From assembly GCA_003956705.1 (NCBI GenBank), contig QZCP01000579.1:157671-221670 (forward strand): a stretch of 64,000 bases of DNA, in the 5' to 3' direction. Origin of the DNA: Brevipalpus yothersi. Lineage: Eukaryota; Arthropoda; Arachnida; Trombidiformes; Tenuipalpidae. The translations under genes were made by a program, and so were the position numbers. This document shows positions 52,020-64,000 of this stretch, one piece after another (position 1 is the first letter of the stretch; every line of letters starts with the position of its first letter). Below the pieces are notes generated by a model that did no database searches, was not told the origin of the DNA, and saw only the letters and a program-made list of their open reading frames with translations.

Positions 52020-52193
52020 CGATGTCCTCAATCCACTCTCTCTCCAGATTTGCTTAACAGTTTTGAAAGGATCATGAGATGATTTATTTTTAATCAAAAT
52101 TTTCTGTTTCTGGGTGAGGGCTTTTGTCACCCATTTGCGGACTGCACTGACACTGACACTCAATCGCTGACTAATTTCACGAAAATTTGACAT
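52020..52193 (-). mobile_element. Tc1/mariner-like transposase N-terminal fragment
   Basis: The minus-strand frame from the ATG at 52193 reads MSNFREISQRLSVSVSAV, then RKWVTKALTQKQK, then SHDPFKTVKQIWRESGL. This resembles the paired helix-turn-helix DNA-binding region of Tc1-family transposases: REISQRLSVSVSAVRKWV as the first helix-turn-helix, and DPFKT followed by helix as the start of the second. The similarity stops near RTS. The DDE/D catalytic region and terminal inverted repeats were not found nearby, so it appears to be a truncated relic. A host HTH exon ending at the GTATGT just downstream is the alternative. Confidence 0.45.
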
Positions 52194-52718
52194 TGTTCTT
52201 GTAAAAGAGAATGATTTCAAGTCATAAATTTGGACCCAGTGGCTTGACGGTGTTGAATGAAAACATTAACATGTGTCTAAAAAAAGTGATTCCTTGAGTT
52301 CTGTTGGTTTAAAATTTATCAGTTTTCTTATCATGACAAGCTATCGTTCTCATCCTGAATGAATCGAGTGTACACTTTCACAAAATAACTGTTATCAAGC
52401 GGTACAGATCGAGATGATATTTCGAGTAGTCTTTGTATTGTTCAGATTTCATCATTTTCAAAGTGAAAATCAGTCTTTTTTGGGATTTCATTTTACACAA
52501 TTTTAGTTGGCCAAATTGTATGAATCATTGAAGTGAACAGTGTGCTCACACTTTTCCGCAAAGAAAAGCCAATACCAATTTGAAGTTACATATACAGACA
52601 CACGCTCTGTATTCGATTTTTTGAGAGTGCACATCCGTTTATCTCATCAGGGCTCATATCACAGTATTCCAAATTTTTTTTCTCCACATGCTCTATCTGG
52701 TGAGATAGTTCAAATCTA

Positions 52719-52823
<105 letters not shown>

Positions 52824-54246
52824 GCTTTTCAATGTGTATGTGAAGTCTTGTAAGTCAAAAGTGATGCGAAAATTTATTTGAAATGATTTTGTTCTCTCTC
52901 ACTCTCTCTTCACTTTTCCAATTTTTTCTTCCAAATGAATAGATTTCATCTGGGATAAAAGATCGAAGATATAAAATCACAGTGAATGGGTACATTGAGC
53001 TGAATAGAAGAACAAGCTAACAGTCGAAAAAGATATTGGATAGACCCAAGTTCTAGTGGTAGTTGAAAATTATTTTATCCAGATGAATAGCTCGAACATT
53101 GATCGGAATTGAAATTTTTCTTTCTCTCTCTTTCTTGAATGATTTGACTTACTTTCACCGTTTCAGTAAGAATCTCCTCATCCAGGGAATAAAGTTTCGA
53201 ATCTGTATCCAGATCCATTGGAGTGGATGGAGAGAAAAAATTCCTCAACAAATCATAAAATATACATGCATTTATATTCTAATAATTACCTTTTTTTTCT
53301 ATTCACCTGCGACCCCTTCATCTCTAATTGATTTAGGCTCAAATTGAAGACCAAACATTGTTTTAAGAAGAAAAAGAAGAAGAAAAAAGTATTCCCGGGT
53401 AGTAATAATTCGAATGTGTGGTGGGGACCTTCGGAAATGTTGTCTGAAAATGGAGAGGTGATGTTGGTGGTTGATTTATATCCTATTTACACTTTCGATA
53501 CATTTGGAAAAGAAAAGGATGAAAATGGTCTAATACATGGTGAATATATATATTACATACACATATATACACATTATTATCTTCTCTTTCTTTTTTTAAC
53601 CAATTATTTATCCTTAATTTGCCTCGTTCATTTTATTAGCGCTATTTTTTTGAAATACATCTCTCTTTTTCTCTTGCCTGAATCCTTTTTTTCGATATTC
53701 TTCTCATCCAATCGATAACACTAACCCATCGATCACCTCAAGTTTATCTGAGTTTTTTCTTCACTTCTTCTTCTACCTCTGGTCTGAACATGAACACATT
53801 TCACACCGCTTTATTCATTAACAGTTTTTTCTCATTTTATTGGATTCCCGCCTTACTGATGATATTCTTTCTCTCTCGTTTTTTTCTCTCTACTTCTCTT
53901 CTCTTCTCGGTGATCCAACACAGTGAAACAAAAACAACAACAGCAAATCATCATGAACAAGACTCAAATCCATAAGCCACAAGCAACATCACTACTCAAT
54001 TAGCAAAGCTATCGAGCTGCCCATCCTTTCTGAAAAATTTTTCTTCCTCTTCTTCTTCTTCGATTTTCTATTTTGGAATTTTGAAAAAAAAGAAGAAAGG
54101 GAGAAAATCCTCTTCCCTTTTCTGATATATATACATATACAAACAGAGACACAAGCTCCCAACTTTTCTTCATCATCACTATTATCATCAATTAATTTAC
54201 CACAACGACGACTCATACTCGTGATTTTCACGATAGACCTACAACA
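52824..54246. other. 5' flank of the innexin gene
   Basis: It probably contains the innexin promoter and 5' UTR. A coding-like frame lies at 53389-53541 (VFPGSNNSNVWWGPSEM, then VMLVVDLYPIYTFDTFG, then KEKDENGLIHG) with no recognised family; it could be an upstream exon or chance. The last 300 bp is mixed unique DNA with CAA and TCTTC runs. Confidence 0.45.
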
Positions 54247-57200
54247 ATGTCCTTCCTCTTCCGGTTAGTACAGTATGTAGTCACTTTTTAGTCTCTTATA
54301 AATGTTTTTGTGTGAATATCCTTGTCTCTTCCTCCCTGCTGCCGCTACCCATTGGCGTCTATATACCACCCACCCATCCTTGACCACCTTGACTATCCCC
54401 ACCATCCACCACCCACAACCACTCACTGCTTTTCATCCAACTGCTTTATATCTGCTGCTGGTGAAATCATAACTTGTATATATCATTGGTCATCCGTGAT
54501 GTGTTGATTCCATGTATTCCCCATCATACTCCTCATCCTCATCCACCTCATCCAAACACCCCCACCTCCACCCATTTCCACCCTCCCCCACCCACATGCT
54601 GTATGTTTGTTTGTTTGTTTGTTCTGTCCTACTCCTCCACACACATATTCTTCTTTGGTTTTTCCCTATCGTCTACTCTATTCCGAATATATGACTATTC
54701 AGGTTTCACGATCTCATCGGTGGAATACACGTTCCAGTAGATGATGGAGTGGACAAATTAAATCGTAAATACACTCTACTGGTCTTCCTATTTTTGGCTC
54801 TACCAATATTCACCAAACAATATATCGGTGATCCAATTGAATGTTTTACACCCACATATTTTACCGAGCCACAAGCTCGCTATGTTAACTCATACTGTTG
54901 GACAGCATCCACCTACTATCTGGTAGCGGCGGATGCTGATGACGATGATTATGATATCGTCGGTCAAGTGGGTAAAAATCAAGTGAGTATACTGTGTTTC
55001 GAAATAAAATACTCTAGTTTCCCAGCAGGATATTGTTCATGATTATTCCTAGAGATGGGATCAATTTTTTGCTATCTCTCTCATCCCGCTACATCACTTG
55101 AAGTAGAATTAGACTTGAAATTGCATGCAAACCATGGAAAGTATGCGTTTTGGGATCGATGAGAATGATGAAAATAAATGAAGACAATTGAGAATACAGA
55201 TAGAAAAAACGTGAAAAACTAGAGAGAAAGAGTCTTGAGGTGTTCATTAGATGAAAGTTCATTTTCATGATAGATACAGTATTAACATTTCGCCTGATTT
55301 ATATTTAGTGCCATGCGTTAATTGGAGAAGTGAAACAAAAAAAATCGTTTCTACTCTTCGTTTTTTTCTCTTCACTCTATGCTTTCCATCTATCCACATG
55401 CATGGAGCAAATTTATCTCACTTTTAGGGTGTGATTTTTTCCACAATACTGTTCAGATCAGAATAATAGTACACTAAAATACGTAACCCTACTCAGTGGC
55501 AATATGTACACACATATCGTATGATGCAGCGTTTATGTGTGACTCCTGTTCGTTTATATAATATTATAACTCTTATGATCAGATATAAACACTATCGACT
55601 TGATGATTATTCAAGAGAAGAAAGTCGAGTGAATACTTCACATGTTCTCTCTCTCTCTCTCTCTCTTTCTCATTTACTTGATTATGCCAAAGACACGCAC
55701 ATCACTCTCAGGAATAGAGAGAAAGAGATAGATAGAAAAAAAAGAGAATAGAGCTGATTGTTCATGATGATTCTTCTTCATCTACTTTCTTTCTCCTTCT
55801 CTCTCTCTCCCACAAGTACTCTTCACTAATTAAGCATTCAAGTTCCATCACTGTCATGCTGAACACCAAGCCATGAATCATCTAGCCACATGATGCATGA
55901 ACAAAAAAAAATTCATTCCTTGTCTTTCCACGATTTTGCTTCTCTCTTTCTCTCTCTTTGCATGAATTTTGTTTGAGATCCTACTTACATTCTATCCCCT
56001 GAACTCATATCAAAAATCAATTGAAGAAGTAATTTAATGTGTATGTGAGAGAGAATGAAACCAAAATTTTATTGTATTCCATAGAGTTACACGCAAATCA
56101 GAGCGAGAATATACTCACCACTTACCATTCAAAATTATCGATTATACACCAAACACTAATTGATTATTTTATTTCCAAATCAACACCTACCACCCACTTC
56201 CTCTCTTGCTCTCTCTCTCTTTCTTTCATTTCAGGATCCACCAGATCCTCGTGTACTGCCAGAAGAATTGGATTACGGTGGTTTTGATGTAGCATCAACC
56301 GGGCCGGAACGCTTGAGACGTGTTCGTGTTGGCTATTATCAATGGGCACCGTTAATACTACTAGTGCAAGGATGTTGTTTCTATTTACCCTTTCTAGTAT
56401 ATAATTCATGTGCCCACAATGCTGGTGTTAAATTACGACGTTTACTCAAAAAAGCATCCGATATAGCATCATTACCACCGGGTTGTCAACAACGTGAAGC
56501 ACTATTAGCCGAATTTGTTGACCAATTTCATACACTGGTCACCGGTGAAGCAGGCTGGTGTACTGATCCCTCCTGTAGACTGCCACTATCGTGCCGATGT
56601 TGTTCCGGTGGTCCATCTCAATATCTATGCTGTCTATATATAGGCGTCAAAGTATTGTATGTGGTAAATGTATTCGCACAATTTGCCCTATTGAGCCAAT
56701 TTTTGGGACGTGGTTTCATGAAACACGGCCTAGAACTTATACGACGCCTTACGGTGGAAGGCGAATGGTGGGCATCACCACGTTTTCCATTACAAACATT
56801 GTGCCAAGTTCGTGCCGCCATACAGGGTGGCCTGCGAACCTATACCTGTCAATGTGTACTGCCAATTAATGTATTCAATGAGAAAATCTTTTCCGTTGTA
56901 TGGTTCTATATGGCCTTTCTATTACCACTTAACGTTCTATCATTACTATTTTGGGCATGGAGAACATTTCGATGTAATCGGCTGGCATATATACGTTTGT
57001 GTTTATGGAGAACACGTCTGGTGTCCATGGCCGAAGTGGGCCGATTGGCACGTAAAATATCGGCCCAATATTTAGGATGGGACGGTGTTTTTGTGTTACG
57101 ATTAATTGAACATAATCACGGGTCAATAATGGCCACACTAATAGTGTCCCGGTTGTGGGAATTTTACGCCAATCAAATGAAAATGCAAGAAGAAGGTAAC

Positions 57201-57398
57201 ACCGGAAGTGATGCCGAAATGGGCAGTGTAGCATCCGTTGGTGCACCACCGTCCACATCTTGGCACTCATGCCATCCAACCGCATGTCATGTCACCGGTC
57301 ATCATCACTTTTCGGGTGGAGGTGGACCAGGACCGGGTGGCGGTGGCATGGGACATCCGGGTAAACGAATGCCACCGAACGGTTTTTGGGGTAAATAA
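54247..57398 (+). CDS. Innexin (gap-junction / hemichannel subunit)
   Basis: Three coding exons: 54247-54263 (17 nt), 54703-54982 and 56235-57398. Phase is kept and the product is 486 residues. Exon 1 supplies MSFLF plus two bases of R6; exon 2 continues FHDLIGG. Four membrane segments: about 30-48, 137-156, 230-255 and 316-340. The family signature YYQWAP is at 134-139, and the E2/TM4 signature CVLPIN with FNEKIF is at 306-318. Extracellular-loop cysteine pairs are C53/C71 in loop 1 and C289/C306 in loop 2. Six innexins or more assemble into channels linking neighbouring cytoplasms or opening to the outside. Oddities: a Cys-rich cytoplasmic-loop insert (C183, C208, C213, C219, C221, C222), an extra C304 next to C306, an acidic DADDDDYD in loop 1, and a Gly/His/Pro-rich C-tail. 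The specific innexin paralog was not assigned. Confidence 0.97.
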
Positions 57399-59238
57399 GC
57401 AGAACTAGATTTCATATGGTGTAAATTTGTGTATCAGCCCGGGGGGTTGATGTGTGTGGTGTGTGTGTGGTGTGTGTGTGGGTGTTTCAGTGACTTGGGA
57501 CCTCCTCCAAAAAAATACATACTATTTCCACAGACATACACACACACACACACACACACGCCTTCAGCCCCCACCAACTCATCCACCAAACATGCATCCC
57601 GGCCACAAATGGGACAATTTTCAAACTGATGAACTGATTAACTTTACGGGGCAAGTAATACGCAAGTGAATAATGTACATGTGCGGAGGAAGAAAAAGAA
57701 AAGTTTTACAACATCAAGCAACATCAACAACATTGTTTTGCAAGAAGAACGAAAAGTGAAAGTAAAGTAAAGTATATTATATATATATATATCTATAAAC
57801 AACGTTCTATCGTTATTGTGTTAAAGAAAGTTAATGAAAGAATATTTCAATGATAATTGAAGATGGTGATGGTGATTTGTTTTCATGGTGATTTAATCTG
57901 GTGATTTGAATTGTGTGAGATAAATATGATTCAAAAGCTCATCAGATTGGATGTGTTAGTGTTTCCTCAAAGAGAATCAAAATCAATGTGTGCAGCAAGT
58001 GTTTTGGGTTTGAAGCACACGTACACACACGAGTTTCCAAAAGTGATAAAAAAACACATGCATTTGAGCGCACAAACACATAGGAAATATAAAGTGAAAA
58101 AGATAATGAAAAGTGTTAAAAAGTGTTAATGAGACAAGTGATTCATGGAGACAAACAATAAGATGATACAAGAAAGTTGGAAAAATGAAGATTAATCATC
58201 AAAAGTAAACAAGAAAACACAAGATTATGGTAAAAAAAGATAACGGTATATATATATTGTATGTACCTGGAATCTGATCGAAAAGAATGAGAAAAATTTT
58301 GTTGTAAAAAAAATTATTATGATGATGAATTAAGATAATGATGAGAATGATCGTTGACGACTTTGTTCCACTCACCAGTCGTGTAGAAGAACATAACTGT
58401 AATTAATTATCAATATTATTATTGATTATTATTAACTATTAATTATTAATTATTGATTATTGATTATTGATTACCATTATTATTATTATTATTATTACTA
58501 TTATTGCTTATTATTTATTATTACAATTATTATTGATTATTGATTACCATTATTAATTAATTAATTAATTATCATTCCATAATATGCTAATCGAATAATC
58601 AATAATTAATCATTCCAAGAAAAAACGAGACAAAAAAAATCAATCTTTTGAGACAAAAAACAGTAAAAAATCGAAGGTTTGATCCAATTTGTTCATTTTT
58701 TATCTAGAATTTCATTTTCAATTCTTAAGAAAAAAAACTGCCTCCATTTTTCTGAACACACTTGAAAATTTCTCCAATTTTTTTCACCAACTTCGTGCAT
58801 CTCCTGTGTGTAAGTGAATATATATCTCCACACACACTCACATATCCACGAGTCTGACAGCATTCAATTCAATCATAGACATTTAAAAATACTAGAAAAT
58901 ACTCGAAATGAGCAGAATATCATGAAATATTCATCAATATAATTCTTTTCCCTCGAAAATGATGCGGAAACATTCCATAGGAAAAAGAATCCCTAACCGA
59001 AAAGTTTCATGAGCTTCGAGACCAGCGATGAAAATACTGGAAGAGAGAGAGAGAGAGAGAGAGAAAGTAGTGGATAAACCTGAAAGCAAGTGATAGAGAA
59101 ATGAAGGAATACCATGGATAGATGAAGGCAGCTTTGGGTGAGATGAATCTAATAGAAAATCAAATTACCTTGTAATTCAATAAAGCTCATAGTCTGTTCA
59201 AGTTTAGTCATAGAGAAAGAGAGAGAGAAACTTCAAGT

Positions 59239-59240
<2 letters not shown>
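57399..59240. other. 3' flank of innexin, with TTA/ATT-rich tract
   Basis: Probably the 3' UTR followed by intergenic DNA. It contains a (CA)n tract at 57538-57559, an (AT)n tract at 57775-57792, and a roughly 200-bp stretch of ATT/TTA/GATT repeats (about 58386-58580) that is over 85% AT. I could not fix a polyadenylation site. Confidence 0.5.
58386..58580. repeat. ATT/TTA/GATT low-complexity tract
   Basis: Mixed ATT, TTA and TGATTATTGATT units ending in TTAATTAATTAATTA. Extremely AT-rich compared with its flanks. Confidence 0.9.

Positions 59241-59242
<2 letters not shown>

Positions 59243-59285
<43 letters not shown>
59243..59285. repeat. (GA)n microsatellite
   Basis: About 43 nt of perfect AG dinucleotides. 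Confidence 0.97.
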
Positions 59286-59287
<2 letters not shown>

Positions 59288-59924
59288 TGCAGTTGCAATT
59301 GAATAGTTTTAGGACCACCAAAAAGTACACATGGATATACGGTATTTTTTTCATCAAAGTTCAGCTTGGTTTATGGTTCAGGCAAAGTGATAAGTATTTT
59401 TATTCAATTTTCCATGACCATTTGTCCATATATACTAGTATATGCTCATTCTGATTTCATCATCACTCCTTCTCCATACCGGCAAGGGATTCCTAGTATT
59501 CCAAAATACTCTCGCACAAGATTCCCCAAAGCTTCCACATTATATTGTGCGAAAATTTTTCTTTTCTCTCGGTCCCAAATCCCCCAACAATGGGTTGAAT
59601 ATTTCAATAGAAGAATATAATACAAATAGAAGAAGTAGTGTTTTGAAATGTTGAAAATAGAAGTATGCATTCCTCTAGTTCTGATTGCTGAGTGGTAATG
59701 TCTTTCTCTGCCCTTTTGTATGCACTATCTTGTGGTTTCACATATTCTGTGGCCAGTTGAATAATGCTTTTAGAGCAGTAGAAATAGATGGAGAGAGACA
59801 GAATCTCGGAAATATAAGTAGAGGAATAAAGAAAAAATAGGGAGAAAAAAGAAAAAAGAAAAAAGATGAGACTGAGAGTATTTTATATTTGTGTATAAGT
59901 TGGGAGACAAGAAAGAGAAAGAAG

Positions 59925-59963
<39 letters not shown>

Positions 59964-60126
59964 AGGAAAAAGAAAGAGGCGAGCATAATATCACATTATA
60001 AATGATCATACATCATATCAGCCCATTATCACTTTCATTGCGATCATTATTTTCCAAGTGACAAGGCACTTTGGTTCATGGGATTCAGTTGACACCGTAC
60101 ATACAGAGAGACACATATACACATAT

Positions 60127-60128
<2 letters not shown>

Positions 60129-60158
<30 letters not shown>
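60129..60158. repeat. (AC)n microsatellite
   Basis: About 30 nt of perfect AC, one of the longest CA-type tracts in the window. Confidence 0.97.
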
Positions 60159-60162
<4 letters not shown>

Positions 60163-60956
60163 GGCACATATACCATGTTGGCATCCTTATCATGGTTTCG
60201 ATCGCCAAGAAGTGAACAAGATAAAAAGAATAAGTACACGAGAAGCGAGATATATTTATACATGTGTGTATTGGAACAATGCACAATCATACACAAAAAT
60301 TGGTGGAAAACTCTTGGTTCAAAAAGGTAAGAATGATGAAATATAATTGTGCTATGGGAAGAGAATGTGGAACAAAAAAACTTAATGCCCACCGATTATC
60401 AATCTAACTTTGTTTTTCCTTCATATTATCGATTATGAGGGTGTGTATGTGTGGTTGCTCAATGCTTATTATGTGTTTTTGTTCATATATTACTTCCTTG
60501 AGATCAAAGAGGAAATGCTTTATATTATCATCAGATAGCTTGTCAACACTTTTTTCTTTCTATCTTCTTTTCCTTCTTCTTCTTCTCAACTCATCCTTAG
60601 TTTTGTGACCCTTACTTGATGCTCTCTTCCAACAATTTTATAACTTCCACACATCAACCATCAGGTATATGCATGGAAGAGAGAGAGAGATAAAAGAATC
60701 TCTAAGTGATGACAACGTAATCATCATCATGTATATGCCTCTTTCCTCCTTTTATCATAATACTAACCGTAAAACTAGTTGTGTATGTATAATATGTGTA
60801 GTAGACAAGTTTGTACTGGTTAGCCAATATGGTTCTACTGTGAAAACCTGGATCCTTTCGAGAATTCCCCATGGAACCATGAAATATCAGCCATGAACTG
60901 GGAATACATGGAGGGAGAGGAGAAAAGAGAGCGAAATCAAGAGGCGAATAAAGAGA

Positions 60957-60994
<38 letters not shown>

Positions 60995-61692
60995 TGAAGA
61001 TAGAAGATCGTATTTCGTGGCAATTTATTCCCCAAACGAACCAATACAAGAGAATCGAGAAAGAGAGAGAGAGACCTGTACTGTCTTTTCAATGATAAAT
61101 CATAGCCACAAATTCCATGTTGTGATTCGGGTGAAAATTAATACCTTCCTCACTCAATGTGAATGTTGTTGGAGGGTTGAGAGGAGAGAATGTATGTACG
61201 ATATATATAACAGCATCCATGAAATTCTTTTCTTCTTTCCACTATTCTGGTATCCACAAAAATCATTTGGATGCCCATGGAAATATATTACTTTATTCAT
61301 CATTTCCTTACTCCATTCCTAGAAGTTGAAGATAGATGGAAGCGAGTTGAAAAAAATTGTAAAATCTACTCGTTTGATCATATGTTTGTGATATGTTCGA
61401 CAATTCTCATGCCTCAGGGTAGTTCTTTTTGTACATATATCTCCCTCACTCTCTCTCTCTTCTCAAGATGCATACAAAATTTTCAAGCATCTGCAAACTA
61501 AAAAAAAGAAGAATAGTAAACCAAAAAGGAGATGCTTCTAGAAAAGAAAAAAATGGAAAACTTAGCATAAACCCAACTGAAAATGAGGATGATTCTCTTA
61601 TTCTCTCTCTAATTTAGGCTGAACAAAAGATTCATGGATCGGCTTATCTGGTTGATACTCATTTTCCTCTGATGTTAATGAGTTAAACGAAT

Positions 61693-61695
<3 letters not shown>

Positions 61696-61774
<79 letters not shown>
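61696..61774. repeat. (TC)n microsatellite
   Basis: About 79 nt of perfect TC. Confidence 0.97.
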
Positions 61775-61777
<3 letters not shown>

Positions 61778-62449
61778 TTTCTCTATTCCTATATTCCTCT
61801 CTCACCTCTAATCTGCAGTGAATCTTTTTCACATTCTCTCTTCCTAGTTTGCAAAATCTTTCATTCTCTCTCATTCAGCTGATAGTCAATCCATAAGTTT
61901 TGTCAAACAGTTCCACCCGAATTTGTACACCAATAATCTGCATACTTAAACTAGTCACAATCAGAATTGGTGAAAGTGAATAAGAGCAAAAGATTTTCTT
62001 TCTTTCCTCTTGCTTTCTCTTCTTTCTCCTACAAATACACACACATTTATGATCATTTTCATTCCTCTATCTGCCTCTCTCTCTCTCTCTTTCATGATGA
62101 TGCGTTTGATGATCCTTTTACCCTAGTATCGGCCATGGTCCAGCCCAAATAAATTATCCTCTTCCCATCTGTGTTTGCCCTGATTCTGGATATTCTGAAC
62201 GTATTCTCAAGATGAGCCGTATTTTCTGACGGAAATGAGTACACATCATCTCCATCTTCTCTTTCTTTTCCTTATTCTACTTCTTCTCATCTTCATGATC
62301 ATCACCATCATCTTTCCCCCATTTCAAAATGTACACATTACAGTAAGCCAAAAATATAGAAAAATAAAATCACTCATACATCTGGGTGGAAAATATTACA
62401 CCACATATATAATATCCCAGTCAACAGAAAATGGATAAGAAACCAAAAA

Positions 62450-63440
62450 GATTCCGTATACAGTCTTTTTGAAGTGTAAGAAAATTGATTGTGATTAGAA
62501 TCAGGTGCAGATAGTGTGCGGATTCTTTATGGAATCTTTTCTTAACAATTTTATAGCAAAAGAGGGGAAAAACTAATAATCAGGAATCGGGGATCTATTT
62601 CCACAATGAATCAGAATGAAAAAGGAAAATTCACGATTTCTTGGAGAAAAATTTCCTCGTCTCATGAGAAAAGGTCCGGAATAGCTTAATCTTTGTCGGG
62701 TGAGACATATTCTTCGATTATCCACAAAAAAATATCTTGTCCGGAAAGAAACGCTTCTCTGAATCTTCGAATATGATTCCATTTAATTCATGGCCCGGAA
62801 TCAATTACAAACAATCCGAATATTCAGAATGAAGGGTAATATTCTTGATTCAATTGGTGCAAAAATTTAGAGAGTTAAAAGTAGGACTATCTCAAAGATG
62901 AGGACCGTCCCACTAAAATTTTTCATAAAAAATGCCTTCAAATACTTTCTTGTGGTGTGAAAAGGTTTCTGAGCTCTCTGAAAAGCAATCAAAATGTTCG
63001 AAATTTTAACCGGAAAGAGAAACCGTAGACTTCTCAGGCCAAAGTTAAAATATAAAGCGAGAGCTTGGCCGCTATTGGGACAAGAAATGGAATTCCCAGA
63101 GCATTTCTCATGATTGGGAAACGAATCTTAGAAGAATTGGCAGCAATCAAAGAGCACTTGAGGAAACGTTTCATGAGGTTGGCTATTGGCGAAACGTTTC
63201 CCAGTTGATAGTTCGAAAATTATGAGAAACGTTTCCTTCTGAAATGAGAATCGGAATCTAATTCTCAGCGAACTGGAATCATGAATATGATTCAATGTCT
63301 TTTAAAAAAGGGGGAAATGGAATAGACCAAAGAATCTTTGAAGAATCTTTTCACTGTTCCAATCTAGAATGAGTTTTGGCCCAAAAAGATATGAAAAAGA
63401 TTCCATATGGAATTCCGAGGACTCAGAATCTGTTGACTGG
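62450..63440. other. Compositionally distinct block, GAATC-rich, with palindrome cluster
   Basis: This kilobase lacks GA/CA microsatellites and is dense in GAATC/GATTC pentamers and GGAA words. It includes three copies of the perfect palindrome GAAACGTTTC at 63163-63172, 63191-63200 and 63226-63235. No coding frame of note. It may be an old repeat family or a regulatory module. Confidence 0.35.
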
Positions 63441-63946
63441 GATACTTGGAATATACACATGCTTGATGCGTGAGCTTCTATGACCACTATTATACTAGTT
63501 TGTAATTCTGAATACAAAGTTCTGGCGTGTGTGTATACGAAAGACAAAACTGAATATGTGTGTGTTTGTGCATGTGAATGTGAACACATACATACGAGAG
63601 GAGGAGGAGGTGAAGGTTATTCTCTCAGCTTCCCAAAAATTCCATAAATGACATACACCATCCAAAATATTTACTTTCATAAAGCTAACTTTTCTCTCCT
63701 CCTCTCTTCACACCCTCTTCAACGGGTCTTTTAGGAATTGAATTTTCTCTCTCTCTCTCTCTCTCTCTCTCTAACTCATGTCCTTCAGCATCATCTTCTC
63801 AAATTCTTCTTAGAGAGTTTACTTTTTCTTTCTCTCGCTGTTTCTGGCTGTGAAAGCCCAAATGTTCCAGAGCAACATACTACGAATGGCTATCACAATG
63901 ATAAGCATCACTTGAGTGTTTCTGTGTGTATATGAGTGGAAGATAT

Positions 63947-63948
<2 letters not shown>
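63441..63948. other. Non-coding right edge
   Basis: CA-rich and TC-rich DNA with a (TC)n array at about 63746-63771. No gene recognised. Confidence 0.5.

Positions 63949-64000
<52 letters not shown>
63949..64000. repeat. (GA)n microsatellite running off the window
   Basis: At least 52 nt of perfect AG dinucleotides, continuing past the right edge. Confidence 0.97.

Larger units (their letters stand above)
59241..62449. other. Non-coding stretch with microsatellites
   Basis: No recognisable gene. GA arrays lie at 59243-59285, 59929-59961 and 60955-60990, (AC)n at 60129-60158, and a long (TC)n array at 61696-61774. Short complex frames at 59366-59620 and 61967-62152 have no family features. 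Confidence 0.5.

Overview
The window is animal nuclear DNA. It has spliced protein-coding genes, an innexin (gap-junction family of invertebrates), AT-rich non-coding DNA with very many (GA)n/(CA)n microsatellites, and a run of 119 Ns. Most introns are 60-250 bp. An arthropod fits best. A mite or other small chelicerate is my guess from the intron sizes and protein divergence, but nothing in the sequence proves it. I see no prokaryotic, CRISPR, rRNA or convincing tRNA feature.

Layout. Four genes lie on the minus strand in the left quarter. From 5' to 3' of that strand they are: a 5-exon sorting nexin 13 (16054-12717); an 8-exon HIP14/ZDHHC17 ankyrin-repeat palmitoyltransferase (11319-8572); a 2-exon BTB plus two-C2H2 zinc-finger protein (3669-2216); and the SH2-domain exon of C-terminal Src kinase (302-1, running off the left edge). 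The exon joins of the first three were derived by hand from GT/AG sites that keep phase, and they give proteins of 1026, 620 and 414 residues. A 3-exon innexin (54247-57398, 486 residues) is on the plus strand near the right end.

Between 16.06 and 54.25 kb no gene can be named. This 38-kb block is dominated by (GA)n/(TC)n arrays and open frames that merely translate them (poly-SL, poly-ER). Inside it are several short islands of more complex sequence with coding-like frames and plausible splice sites, a Tc1/mariner-like transposase relic, a CTCF-like motif and a pseudoknot-like pair of interleaved inverted repeats. The block separates the minus-strand gene group from the plus-strand innexin, so it may hold long introns, regulatory DNA or unrecognised genes.

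The recognised genes do not form one pathway. Csk is a tyrosine kinase that restrains Src-family kinases. HIP14 palmitoylates membrane and synaptic proteins at Golgi or vesicle membranes. SNX13 is an endosomal/ER-anchored PX-RGS protein. The BTB-zinc-finger protein is a probable transcription regulator. The innexin forms gap junctions or hemichannels.
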